A stretch of DNA of 33,275 nucleotides from JAHFUI01 sp041485905 (GCA_041485905.1 JBGPKK010000037.1:1-33275); one strand, 5' to 3'; positions 1 to 8,359 are shown, numbered from the stretch's first letter. Translations and numbers: made by a program. Notes: generated by a model not told the origin, from the letters alone.

Positions 1-1140
1 CGGCTCAACGATCTCCACGGCGGCGTGAATTTGTCGCAGGGCTTTCCGGATTTTGCCGCGCCCGCCGCGGTAAAGGATGCGGCGATTGCCGCCATTTCTG
101 CCGACGTCAATCAGTATGCTGTGACGTGGGGGGCGCGTCCGCTGCGTGAGGCGGTCGCGCGCGAATTCACCCGGCGGTACGGCCTCCCGATCGTCGCCGA
201 CGAACAGGTGACCGTCTGCTGCGGATCGACGGAAGCGATGATGTCGACCATGATGGCCATCATCGATCCCGGCGACGAGGTCGTCGTCTTCGAACCGTTT
301 TACGAGAATTACGGTCCGGACGCGATTCTGTCCGGCGCCACGCCGCGCTTCGTCACGCTGCATGAGCCCGACCCCTCGACGTCGCTCGGGGCAGGCTGGA
401 CGTTCGATCCCGACGAGCTGGCCGCCGCTTTCAACAGCAGGACGAAAGCGATCATCATCAACACGCCGAATAACCCGACCGGCAAGGTGTTCACACGCGT
501 GGAGCTTGAGACGATCGCCCGGTTGTGCCAGAAGTGGGATGCGGTGGCGATCTCAGACGAGATCTACGAGCACATCGTGTACGACGGCCACCGGCACGTG
601 CCGATCGCGACGATTGAGGGAATGGCGGACCGGACGGTCACGATTAACGGCCTGTCGAAGACCTACAGCGTGACCGGCTGGCGCGTGGGCTGGACGATCT
701 CGCCGCCCTCGCTCACGGGTGCGATTCGTAAAGTTCACGATTTCCTGACAGTGGGCGCGCCGGCGCCGCTCCAGGAAGCCGGTGCCGTGGCACTGGGCCT
801 GCCGAATCAGTACTACGTCGATCTTGCGGAGAGATATCGCCGGCTGCGCGACGTGCTGCTCGATGTCCTCGAGCGCCATCACTTCATCTGCTACAAGCCG
901 TACGGCGCGTACTACATCATGACCGACATCAGCCCCTTCGGCTTCGGCGACGACGTCGAGTTCGCGCGGTATCTGGTGAAGGACGTGGGCGTGGCGGCGG
1001 TGCCGGGCAGCAGCTTTTACAGCAACAGCGCGCGCGGCCGAACGAAGCTGCGCTTCTGCTACTGTAAACGCCACGAGACGCTCACCGAAGCGGATCGGCG
1101 GCTGGAGAAGCTGGTGCCCGTGGGAGCGAATCCGCGCTAA
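1..1140 (+). CDS. PLP-dependent class I/II aminotransferase, 5' end outside the window
   Basis: Transfers an amino group between an amino acid and a 2-oxo acid using pyridoxal phosphate in the cytosol. The reading frame is open from base 1 (residues RLNDLHGG precede the GTG at 25), and the NLSQGFPDF block normally lies some 20-30 residues into the protein, so the true start is upstream. Visible motifs are NNPTGKVF (about residue 150 counted from base 25), SDEIYEHIVYDG, and the PLP lysine in LSKTYSVTGWRVGW (about residue 212). The opening block resembles the kynurenine/methionine aminotransferase (YbdL-like) group; the substrate cannot be fixed from sequence. A stretch PSTSLGAG near base 375-398 looks like a repeat-derived insert before WTFDPDEL. 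Confidence 0.9.
   Translation, partial: RLNDLHGGVNLSQGFPDFAAPAAVKDAAIAAISADVNQYAVTWGARPLREAVAREFTRRYGLPIVADEQVTVCCGSTEAMMSTMMAIIDPGDEVVVFEPFYENYGPDAILSGATPRFVTLHEPDPSTSLGAGWTFDPDELAAAFNSRTKAIIINTPNNPTGKVFTRVELETIARLCQKWDAVAISDEIYEHIVYDGHRHVPIATIEGMADRTVTINGLSKTYSVTGWRVGWTISPPSLTGAIRKVHDFLTVGAPAPLQEAGAVALGLPNQYYVDLAERYRRLRDVLLDVLERHHFICYKPYGAYYIMTDISPFGFGDDVEFARYLVKDVGVAAVPGSSFYSNSARGRTKLRFCYCKRHETLTEADRRLEKLVPVGANPR
366..398 (+). repeat. Probable in-frame repeat insert in the aminotransferase
   Basis: The segment reads as PDPSTSLGAG between THEPD-like and WTFDPDEL blocks that I expect to be nearly adjacent in this family. The DNA contains a palindromic core (CGACGTCG) flanked by CCCC and GGGG on opposite sides. 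Assignment as a repeat is inference from its composition and from similar elements elsewhere in the window. Confidence 0.4.
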
Positions 1141-1154
1141 TTCCAGCTCTGAGT

Positions 1155-1180
1155 AAACACAAAGGACACTGAGGACACAG
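1155..1180 (+). repeat. Word repeat, family A (AGGACAC)
   Basis: Contains AAACACAAAGGACACTGAGG followed by ACACA, between the aminotransferase stop and the converging barrel gene. The same words recur at 16401, 30686 and 30754. Confidence 0.7.
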
Positions 1181-1196
1181 TTGATCAGCAGGTCAG

Positions 1197-2054
1197 TCAG
1201 TACCTCGCGACCACCCCGAAGTACATCCCCTTCACCGTAAACGATCCGGTGTCGGTATTCACCACGTAGCCGACGTCGAACGACCGGTAGCCGACCTGGA
1301 CGCCCACGTTGTTGGTGAAGTTCAGCGTGCCGTAAAAATCGACGTCGAAGTAATGGCCGGCGTTGTTCTTGGTGATGCTCTTCGGCAGCCAGTCGATGCT
1401 GAAGCCGGTGACTTCCCCGGTGATCGAGACGTTCGGCACCGGATACACGCGGAAGATGCCGCCGATGGCCGGAATCGGCGCGCGCGCGCGCGCGAACTCC
1501 GCCACCGCTAGGCTGGCCACCCTCGCCGTCACGTCGGTGTACTTGAAGTCGAGGACGAAGCCGCCAAAACCCCGGTTGGCCGACACGAAGTCATATTCGT
1601 AGCCGAGCCGGTACGCCTTCCAGTCGAGCGTCGAGGTGACCGGCGCGGCGATGTGATATTTCTGGCCGTTGAACACGATATCTCGGGTCAGCGTCGCCGT
1701 CTGGTCGTACTTGATCGGGATGTACTGGAAGCGGAACTTGTGCTTCGTCGCGGGCCGCAGGACGAGGTGCAGCTCGGGGAATCGTTGATCGGTCAGCCCG
1801 AGGTCCTTCCTGAAATCAATCGTCGAGCCCTGGATGCCTAGCGATTGGCTCGATATCGACATCTCCGCGGCCGGGAACCAGAATCCGGCGGCCGCCTCGA
1901 TGTGGTAGCGCTCGCCGGTCGCCGGGTCGTTGAGGCGACGCGGCGCCTGGGTGCCCGCCGGCGCTATCTGGGCACGCGCCGGTGCCGCGAGAAGAACGAG
2001 CCACGCGACGAGAGTGACGAACGCGTACACGCCGGTAGCAGATCGGGTTGTCAT
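1197..2054 (-). CDS. Predicted outer-membrane beta-barrel protein of unknown function
   Basis: A 285-residue protein that I do not recognise as a named family. It opens with a clear signal peptide (about residues 1-30, hydrophobic core FVTLVAWLVLLAAP, cleavage likely after ARA). The mature part alternates polar and aromatic/hydrophobic residues in short strands (for example LHLVLRPATKHKFRFQYIPI, YRLGYEYDFV) and ends ...GMYFGVVARY, a C-terminal aromatic typical of barrel proteins. An outer-membrane location is therefore inferred. The start at 2054 (MTTRSATGVYAF) is chosen because it begins the signal peptide; the same frame stays open far upstream, antisense-like within cstA, which is a high-GC artefact. 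It lies 92 bases downstream of cstA on the same strand. Confidence 0.75.
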   Translation of the reverse strand: MTTRSATGVYAFVTLVAWLVLLAAPARAQIAPAGTQAPRRLNDPATGERYHIEAAAGFWFPAAEMSISSQSLGIQGSTIDFRKDLGLTDQRFPELHLVLRPATKHKFRFQYIPIKYDQTATLTRDIVFNGQKYHIAAPVTSTLDWKAYRLGYEYDFVSANRGFGGFVLDFKYTDVTARVASLAVAEFARARAPIPAIGGIFRVYPVPNVSITGEVTGFSIDWLPKSITKNNAGHYFDVDFYGTLNFTNNVGVQVGYRSFDVGYVVNTDTGSFTVKGMYFGVVARY

Positions 2055-2146
2055 AATCGTCTGAGATCCTCTGAAACGTGATGGCAGCCCGCTGGGAGAG
2101 GCGATCTCAGGATAGCACAGGCACGGAAGGCCCTCGGTCGGCCTGG

Positions 2147-3961
2147 CTATCCCTCCGCGGGCTCGAAGACCGGAATCCGGCCCGTCAGGACCAGTAGCCA
2201 TCGCCGTGCGGCCGAGACGAGGATGATCACCACGCAGACCATCATGATGACCGTGCAGATAGCGTCGATATATCCCTGCAGGTGCACCGCCTGGTTCGCG
2301 CCGACGGCCAGCGGCCAGAAGTTGTCGCGCACGCTCATGTACCCGGCCGTCAGCGTCGTCGTCGAGACGAAGCAGAGCGGAACGAAGGTGATCCACGCGT
2401 ACTTCGCCCGGCCGATGTTGATGATGACGGTGGTGCCGACCGCCAGCGCGACGGAGGCAAGCAGCTGATTCGCGATGCCGAACATCGGCCAGATGGTGTT
2501 GATGCTCCCGGTCCAGATGAAATAGCCCCACGCGAGCACGACGAGCGTGGTCGCGGCGATGGAGCCGGGGATCCAGTCCGGTCGGGCGAACGGCTTCCAG
2601 GCGCGGCCGACGAATTCCTGCAGCACGAACCGCGCCACGCGCGTGCCCGCGTCGATCGTGGTGAGGATGAAGAGCGCCTCGAACATGATGGCGAAGTGAT
2701 ACCAGTACGCCATCAGCCCGCGCATGCCCGGCAGCTTGCTGAAGATGTCGGCCATGCCGATCGCCAGCGACACCGCGCCGCCGGTGCGTCCTACGACGAC
2801 TTCGCCGACCTGCGCCTGCAGATCCGGAAGATTGACGGTCGACAAGCCCAGCGTCGTGAAGACCGCGGGAGACGTGTTGATGGCGAAATAGTCGCCCGGA
2901 TGCAGCGTCGTCGCCGCGATGAACGCCATGATGCCGACGACGCCCTCGAACAGCATCGCGCCATATCCGATCGGGCGAAGGTCGCTCTCCTTGTCGATCA
3001 TCTTCGGCGTCGTGCCGGTCGCGATCAAGGCGTGGAACCCTGAAATCGCGCCGCAGGCGATCGTGATGAACACGAACGGAAACACGGGCCCGGGGATGAT
3101 GGGCCCGCCGCCGCTGACAAACTGTGAGAATGCCGGCGCCTGGAGCGTCGGGTGCACGATGATCACGCCGATGATCAGAAAACCGATCGTGCCGATTTTC
3201 ATGAACGTGCTGAGGTAGTCGCGCGGCGTCAGCAGCATCCAGACGGGCAGCACCGAGGCGGCGAACCCGTATGCCGCCAACGCGAAAGTGATCTGATGGC
3301 GCGAGAGCAGAAACCACGAGCCGATCGGCGAGCTTGCGACCGGCCGTCCCACGATGACCGCCAGCACCATCGCGCTGACGCCGATGATCGTGGCTTCCTT
3401 GATGTGGCCCTTGCGCCACTTGAACATGTGGAAACCCATGAGGATCGCCAGCGGGATGGTCATCCCGATGGTGAACGTCCCCCACGAGCTCTCCGCCAGC
3501 GCATTGACGACGGCCAGGCCCAGACCCGCCAGCGCGATGACGACGATGAAGAGGATGGCGACGGCGCCGGTGGTCCCGGCAATCGGACCGATCTCGGTGC
3601 GCGCGATGTCGGCCAGCGATCGGCCGCCGCGCCTGGTCGAGGCCCACAGAGAGATGAAATCGTGGACGGCGCCCGCCAGGCACACGCCTCCGACTATCCA
3701 GAGCAGTCCAGGCGCGTAACCGAACTGCGCGGCGAGGACCGGCCCGATGAGCGGGCCGGCGCCGGTGATGGCCGCGAAATGATGGCCAAAGAGCACCCAT
3801 CGCTTCGTCGGGTAGTAATTGTGCCCGTCGAATTTCGTGTGCGCCGGCGTAATGCGCGCGTCGTCGAGCGACATGATTCGCGCCGCGATGAACGCGCTGT
3901 AGTAGCGATAGGCGATCGCCAGAATGCACAGCGACGGCACGACGACGTATAGGGCATTCAT
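2147..3961 (-). CDS. cstA: Carbon starvation protein CstA family transporter
   Basis: An integral inner-membrane transporter of 604 residues; characterised CstA family members import pyruvate or peptides under carbon limitation. The N-terminal family signature is easy to read: HFAAITGAGPLIGPVLAAQF at about residues 60-80, followed by GYAPGLLWIVGGVCLAGAVHDF. Many hydrophobic segments follow to the C-terminus, which ends in a helix and a short charged tail. The length is somewhat below E. coli CstA (about 700) but normal for shorter members. The ATG at 3961 begins directly with a membrane segment (MNALYVVVPSLCILAIAYRY). It is divergent from the ABC exporter pair across only 41 bases. Whether it moves pyruvate or peptides cannot be told. 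Confidence 0.93.
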   Translation of the reverse strand: MNALYVVVPSLCILAIAYRYYSAFIAARIMSLDDARITPAHTKFDGHNYYPTKRWVLFGHHFAAITGAGPLIGPVLAAQFGYAPGLLWIVGGVCLAGAVHDFISLWASTRRGGRSLADIARTEIGPIAGTTGAVAILFIVVIALAGLGLAVVNALAESSWGTFTIGMTIPLAILMGFHMFKWRKGHIKEATIIGVSAMVLAVIVGRPVASSPIGSWFLLSRHQITFALAAYGFAASVLPVWMLLTPRDYLSTFMKIGTIGFLIIGVIIVHPTLQAPAFSQFVSGGGPIIPGPVFPFVFITIACGAISGFHALIATGTTPKMIDKESDLRPIGYGAMLFEGVVGIMAFIAATTLHPGDYFAINTSPAVFTTLGLSTVNLPDLQAQVGEVVVGRTGGAVSLAIGMADIFSKLPGMRGLMAYWYHFAIMFEALFILTTIDAGTRVARFVLQEFVGRAWKPFARPDWIPGSIAATTLVVLAWGYFIWTGSINTIWPMFGIANQLLASVALAVGTTVIINIGRAKYAWITFVPLCFVSTTTLTAGYMSVRDNFWPLAVGANQAVHLQGYIDAICTVIMMVCVVIILVSAARRWLLVLTGRIPVFEPAEG

Positions 3962-3988
3962 AGCCGGAATTTTACCCGCCTTCGCTCG

Positions 3989-3996
3989 ACTATACT
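3989..3996. promoter_or_regulatory. Possible symmetric -10 element serving cstA and the ABC operon
   Basis: The 41-base divergent gap contains ACTATACT. Read rightward it gives TATACT six bases before the ATG of the ABC gene; read leftward it gives TATAGT about 28 bases before the cstA ATG. No convincing -35 hexamer is seen on either side. Rightward transcription would give a leaderless or nearly leaderless mRNA. Confidence 0.4.
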
Positions 3997-4002
3997 CAAA
4001 TA

Positions 4003-5835
4003 ATGTCCTCGTTTCGGCGGCTGCTGGGCTACGCTCTCCGTTATCGCCGCGACTTCCAGATTGGGCTCGCCTGCGTCATCGTCAGCCGAGGTCTTGCGGT
4101 CATCGGACCGTGGATTCTCGGCTACGCGATCGACGATCTGAAAGCGGACGTCACGCGCGCGAAGCTGATCGAGTACGGCGGCCTGCTGCTCGCGATCGGG
4201 CTCGTCAGCGGGATCTTCCTGTTCCTGCAGCGGCGCATTCTCACCGGGGCGTCGCGCCATATCGAATACGACATGCGGAACGAGTTCTTCGGGCACCTGG
4301 AGAGGCTGCCGCTCAGCTTTTTCCAGACCCATCGCACCGGCGACCTGATGTCGCGCGCGACCAACGACCTTAACGCCGTGCGCATGATGATTGGGCCGGC
4401 GGTGATGTATTCGGCGAGCACGCTGCTGACGCTTGTCGTGGCGCTGACGCTGATGATCTCAATCGACGCGCGGCTGACGCTGTTGGCGCTGATCCCGCTG
4501 CCGTTCGTCTCGATCTCGGTGAAGTACTTCGGCAGCGTCATCCACCAGCGCTTCGAGCAGATCCAGGCGCAGTTGTCCGATCTCAGTGCGGTCGTGCAGG
4601 AAGCGCTGTCGGGCGTCAGGGTCGTCCGCGCCTACGGCCGGGAGGCGCACGAGCTCGAGCGGTTTCGCGCGTCGAATCTGGAATATCTGCGGGGCAATCG
4701 GCGGCTGGTGACGGTGCAGGGCCTGTTTTTTCCCAGCATGTCGTTCTTTCTCGGACTCGGTGCGCTGATCACGCTGTGGTTTGGCAGCCGCGAGGTCATC
4801 AACGGGCGCCTCACGATCGGGAAGTTCGTGGCGTTCAGTTCGTACCTCACGATGCTGAGCTGGCCCGTGATCGCGTTCGGGTGGGTCACCAACATGCTGC
4901 AGCGCGGGATGGCGTCATGGAAGCGGATGCTGGAGGTGCTCGACACCGAGCCGGCGATCGCAGACACGCGATTTCCAGATGTGGGGCAGGGCTTCAGCCC
5001 TGCCGTGCGTCGCGCGGCTGAAGCCGCGCGCCACATTGACGGTCGAACGCTTCGCGGCGAGATCGAGTTTCGCGATCTCGTGTTCAGCTACGGCGGCGGC
5101 AGACCGGTACTCAATCACGTCTCCGTGAAGATCGAGGCCGGTCAGACAGTGGCGCTCGTCGGCGCCACCGGCTCGGGCAAGTCCACGCTGATCAATCTGC
5201 TCGCCCGTTTGCACGATCCGCCGGCAGGGACGGTCTTCGTCGATGGCATCGACGTGCGCGAGATGCCGCTCTCGGTGCTCCGCGGGGCGATAGGGTTCGT
5301 TCCGCAGGAGCCGTTTCTGTTCTCGGACACGCTGGCCGATAACGTGGCGTTTGGACTGGATGCCCAGCTCGCTCTCGAACCGCACGCAGTCGAACCAGGC
5401 GTTCGCATGGAGCGGATTGTCGCGGCCGCGGCCCTCGCCCGGCTGGACAAGGACGTCGCGGATTTCCCGAAGGGCTACGAGACGATGGTGGGAGAGCGCG
5501 GGATCACGTTATCGGGCGGTCAGAAGCAGCGCACGGCAATCGCGCGCGCCATCGTGATCGATCCCACGATTCTGATTCTCGACGATGCATTGTCGGCGGT
5601 GGATACCTATACGGAGGAAGAAATCCTCTCCAGGCTGCGGGACGTGATGCGCGCGCGCACCTCGATCATTGTGTCGCATCGTGTCTCGACCGTCCGCGAC
5701 GCCGATCAGATTCTGGTCTTAGACGAAGGCCGCATCGTCGAGCGCGGGACGCACGACGAGCTGATCCGGCATGACCGGCTGTACGCGGCGTTGCACAAGA
5801 AGCAGTTGCTGGAAGAGGAGCTGGCGGCTTCATGA
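4003..5835 (+). CDS. ABC exporter half-transporter, subunit 1 (degenerate Walker B)
   Basis: A 610-residue membrane-fused ABC exporter: six-helix transmembrane domain (about residues 15-310) then a nucleotide-binding domain. Walker A GATGSGKST is at about 387-395, the signature LSGGQ at about 503, and the Walker B is ILILDDALSAVD, so the catalytic glutamate is replaced by aspartate; the switch histidine is in IVSHRVST. This pattern matches the non-canonical-site subunit of heterodimeric exporters (TM287/288, BmrC/D type). It is followed after 64 bases by a second half-transporter carrying the complementary features, so the two should pair. The linker (residues 326-345) contains a repeat read in frame. 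The ATG at 4003 fits the first helix but has no visible ribosome-binding site. The substrate is unknown (drug or lipid are family norms). Confidence 0.92.
   Translation: MSSFRRLLGYALRYRRDFQIGLACVIVSRGLAVIGPWILGYAIDDLKADVTRAKLIEYGGLLLAIGLVSGIFLFLQRRILTGASRHIEYDMRNEFFGHLERLPLSFFQTHRTGDLMSRATNDLNAVRMMIGPAVMYSASTLLTLVVALTLMISIDARLTLLALIPLPFVSISVKYFGSVIHQRFEQIQAQLSDLSAVVQEALSGVRVVRAYGREAHELERFRASNLEYLRGNRRLVTVQGLFFPSMSFFLGLGALITLWFGSREVINGRLTIGKFVAFSSYLTMLSWPVIAFGWVTNMLQRGMASWKRMLEVLDTEPAIADTRFPDVGQGFSPAVRRAAEAARHIDGRTLRGEIEFRDLVFSYGGGRPVLNHVSVKIEAGQTVALVGATGSGKSTLINLLARLHDPPAGTVFVDGIDVREMPLSVLRGAIGFVPQEPFLFSDTLADNVAFGLDAQLALEPHAVEPGVRMERIVAAAALARLDKDVADFPKGYETMVGERGITLSGGQKQRTAIARAIVIDPTILILDDALSAVDTYTEEEILSRLRDVMRARTSIIVSHRVSTVRDADQILVLDEGRIVERGTHDELIRHDRLYAALHKKQLLEEELAAS
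4979..5036 (+). repeat. Double-hairpin repeat inside the ABC subunit 1 coding sequence
   Basis: Outer arms ATGTGG and CCACAT enclose two hairpins, GGCAGGGCTTCAGCCCTGCC (perfect, 4985-5004) and GCGCGGCTGAAGCCGCGC. The element is translated as VGQGFSPAVRRAAEAARH in the linker between the membrane and nucleotide-binding domains. Confidence 0.75.
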
Positions 5836-5885
5836 AATGCGAAATGCAAAACGCACAATGCATTGTGCATTCTGCATGGCGCATT
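5836..5885 (+). repeat. Hairpin repeat, family B (GCATTGTGCATT)
   Basis: Two arms of about 25 bases (5836-5860, 5861-5885) with a perfect palindromic centre GCACAATGCATTGTGC. It starts directly after the stop of ABC subunit 1. Related words occur at 16105-16165. It could act as a transcript hairpin between the two ABC genes. Confidence 0.8.
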
Positions 5886-5899
5886 GACGGTTATTCAGC

Positions 5900-7744
5900 G
5901 TGAGTTCCCCACACGAAGAAGAAATCCTCGGGAAGGCCTACGACGCGCGGTTGATGCGGCGGCTGTTGGGCTATCTGTGGCCCTATTGGCGACCCGTGAC
6001 GGTCGCGTTCGTGGCCATCGTCGGCGGCTCGCTGGCGCAGTTGGCGCAGCCGTATCTGATCAAGATCGCGATCGATCGTCATATCGCCGCCGGCCAACTG
6101 GAGGGGCTCGATCGCCTCGCGGCGATCTATCTTGGCATCCTCATCGCGTCGTTCGCCGCCGAGTACGTGCAGACCTGGATTCTCCAGTTGACCGGCCAGC
6201 GGATCATGTTCGATCTGCGCATGGCTATTTACAGCCACCTGCAGCGGCTCGATCTCAAGTATTACGACCGCAACCCGGTCGGCCGGCTCATGACGCGCGT
6301 CACCTCAGACGTCGACGTCCTGAACGACCTCTTCACGTCGGGCGTCGTCACGGTGTTCGGCGACGTGTTCACGCTGGTGGGCATCATGGGCGTGATGCTG
6401 TGGATGAACTGGCGGCTCGCCCTCGTCGCCTTTTCCGTGCTGCCGCTGATCGTGCTGGTCACGCAATGGTTCCGCCGCAACGTGCGCGACTCGTACCGCG
6501 TCGTTCGAGGATGGATCGCGCGTATCAACGCGTTCCTGCAGGAAAACATCACGGGCATGGCGACGGTGCAGCTGTTTCGTCGGGAGACGCTGAACTACGA
6601 CCGGTTCGACGGGATCGATCGCCGGCACCGCGACGCCAACATCGAATCTATTTTTTACTACGCGGTGTTCTATCCGTCGATCGAGGCAGTCAGCTCGCTG
6701 GCGTCGGCGTTGATCATCTGGTATGGCGGAGGCGCCGTGCTCCGCAACACTCTGTCGATCGGCGTGCTCGTCGCATTCCTCCAGTATTCGGTGCGGTTCT
6801 TCCGGCCCATCAGCGACATGTCTGAGAAGTTCAACGTGCTGCAGTCGGCCATGGCGTCATCCGAGCGCATCTTCAAGCTGCTCGACGAGCCGGTCGTGAT
6901 TCAGTCGCCTGCGCAGCCGATTCAGCGATCGCCCCAGGCGATGGGCCACATCGTGTTCGACCACGTCTGGTTCGGGTATTCGATCTCAGGAACCGGGAGC
7001 GATGCCGGGGATGGTCCGGTCAAGGACGCCGACTACGTGCTGAAGGACGTGAGCTTCGACGTGCGGCCAGGCGAGCGGGTCGGCATTGTCGGGGCCACCG
7101 GCGCGGGCAAGACGACGCTGATCAATCTGCTGATGCGGTTCTACGAAGTGACACGCGGCCGCATCACCGTCGACGGCGTTGATATCCGCGATCTCGACCT
7201 CGCCAAGCTGCGCGCGTTGTTCAGCCTCGTCCTGCAGGATGTGCATCTCTTTTCAGGAACGATTGGTGAGAACATCAGCCTCGGCAACCAAGCAATAGAC
7301 GACGCTCGGCTGCGGAGCGCGGCCCACGCCGTGCACGCCGACGCGTTCATCGAGCGGCTGCCCCACGGGTACCAGAGTGCGGTCGCCGAACGCGGTTCGA
7401 CGCTGTCGATGGGCCAGAAGCAGCTGCTGTCGTTCGCGCGCGCGCTCGCGTTCGATCCGCGCGTCCTTATTCTCGACGAAGCGACGTCGAGCGTCGATAC
7501 CGAGACGGAGCTGCTGATCCGCGACGCGCTGCACGCGCTGATGGCGGGACGCACGACGATCGCCATCGCCCACCGGCTCTCGACCATTCAGGACATGGAC
7601 AAGATCCTGGTCCTTCACAAGGGCCGGCTGCGCGAATCCGGCACCCACCAGGAGCTGCTGGCCGAGCGCGGCATCTACTTCAAGCTGTTCGAGCTGCAGT
7701 ACAAGGGGGAGACACGGGAAGAAAACTTAGAACTGAGAAGTTAG
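5900..7744 (+). CDS. ABC exporter half-transporter, subunit 2 (canonical Walker B, altered signature)
   Basis: A 614-residue partner of the preceding gene. The transmembrane domain spans about residues 20-315; Walker A GATGAGKTT is near 397-405, the signature is LSMGQ instead of LSGGQ (about 501-505), Walker B is VLILDEATSSVD with the catalytic glutamate, and the switch histidine is in IAHRLST. In a heterodimer the altered LSMGQ would face the LDD Walker B of subunit 1, making one weak ATP site, while LSGGQ plus LDEA make the active one. Start is GTG at 5900 (MSSPHEEEIL); no strong ribosome-binding site is seen. The last residues (NLELRS) and the TAG stop lie inside a family C repeat. Substrate unknown. 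Confidence 0.92.
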   Translation: MSSPHEEEILGKAYDARLMRRLLGYLWPYWRPVTVAFVAIVGGSLAQLAQPYLIKIAIDRHIAAGQLEGLDRLAAIYLGILIASFAAEYVQTWILQLTGQRIMFDLRMAIYSHLQRLDLKYYDRNPVGRLMTRVTSDVDVLNDLFTSGVVTVFGDVFTLVGIMGVMLWMNWRLALVAFSVLPLIVLVTQWFRRNVRDSYRVVRGWIARINAFLQENITGMATVQLFRRETLNYDRFDGIDRRHRDANIESIFYYAVFYPSIEAVSSLASALIIWYGGGAVLRNTLSIGVLVAFLQYSVRFFRPISDMSEKFNVLQSAMASSERIFKLLDEPVVIQSPAQPIQRSPQAMGHIVFDHVWFGYSISGTGSDAGDGPVKDADYVLKDVSFDVRPGERVGIVGATGAGKTTLINLLMRFYEVTRGRITVDGVDIRDLDLAKLRALFSLVLQDVHLFSGTIGENISLGNQAIDDARLRSAAHAVHADAFIERLPHGYQSAVAERGSTLSMGQKQLLSFARALAFDPRVLILDEATSSVDTETELLIRDALHALMAGRTTIAIAHRLSTIQDMDKILVLHKGRLRESGTHQELLAERGIYFKLFELQYKGETREENLELRS

Positions 7745-7803
7745 AACTTAAAAGGACAGCGAGTAGCATTCACAGTCCTTCTGAGTTCAACGTCTTCAGT
7801 TCT
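7721..7803. repeat. Hairpin repeat, family C (AGAACTGAGAACTT), shared by two converging gene ends
   Basis: Arms at 7729-7757 and 7775-7803 are imperfect inverted copies. The stop of ABC subunit 2 (7742-7744) is in the left arm and the stop of the converging 3D-domain gene (7796-7798) is in the right arm. Its position suits a bidirectional terminator, but no classical U-run follows. Confidence 0.75.
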
Positions 7804-8359
7804 CCGTTCCGCCGCCGTGAGGCGGCGGCACGATCGACCGCGACGGCAGCGGCGCCGGTTCGGGTGCAGCGGGCGGACGCTTGAAGAACCGATCCATGAA
7901 GCCGGCCGTGGTCGCGCGGGGATTCCATCCCAGGCGCAGCACGACGAGGTGAATCCGTTGACGGCCGAACTGCAACGCTTCGTTGCAGCTCCACATGTAG
8001 ATATCCACCTGCCGCCCCTGCACGCTCGGGCCGGTATCCATCACCGTGTAGATGCCGTTGTACCGCACGTCGCCCGAATCGATCTGGACGACCGACCCGA
8101 CCGGAAGCAGCTGCGGATCCGCCGCGGCGACGCCGGTCTGGGCGGCGACACCGGACGTCGTGGTGACGCCTTTGCAGTACGCGGTCGCGTTGAACAGGAG
8201 GCGCGCGCCTGGCGAGGGCGGCGCTGTCGATTCCCTCAGCACGGCCTGCCGGGCCGCGTACTTCGAGTCGAGGATGGTCACTTCATACAGCGACACGAAG
8301 CCCGCGACGGCAACAGCCATCACGATCGCTTTGCGCCACAGGGACCGCGCGATGATCAT
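7796..8359 (-). CDS. 3D-domain protein with N-terminal membrane anchor
   Basis: A 187-residue protein with one hydrophobic segment near the N-terminus (AIVMAVAVAGFVSLYEV, about residues 11-27) and a 3D (three-aspartate) domain at about 55-140. The domain motifs are visible: TAYCKG, AADPQLLPVGS, YTVMDTGPSVQGRQVDIYM, giving the three aspartates. 3D domains share the double-psi barrel fold of MltA and RlpA lytic transglycosylases, so a cell-wall role in the periplasm is likely but enzymatic activity is not shown. The C-terminus is proline-rich. Its ATG overlaps the stop of the DUF2062 gene by four bases (ATGA), indicating translational coupling. The stop lies in the family C hairpin. Confidence 0.82.
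   Translation of the reverse strand: MIIARSLWRKAIVMAVAVAGFVSLYEVTILDSKYAARQAVLRESTAPPSPGARLLFNATAYCKGVTTTSGVAAQTGVAAADPQLLPVGSVVQIDSGDVRYNGIYTVMDTGPSVQGRQVDIYMWSCNEALQFGRQRIHLVVLRLGWNPRATTAGFMDRFFKRPPAAPEPAPLPSRSIVPPPHGGGTEN

Noticed and set aside
2055..3929. Long minus-strand open frame of about 900 codons continuing upstream of the barrel gene
   Set aside because: It is an out-of-frame shadow of cstA; its translation is Arg/His/Ala-rich without family motifs, and the signal peptide marks the true start at 2054.
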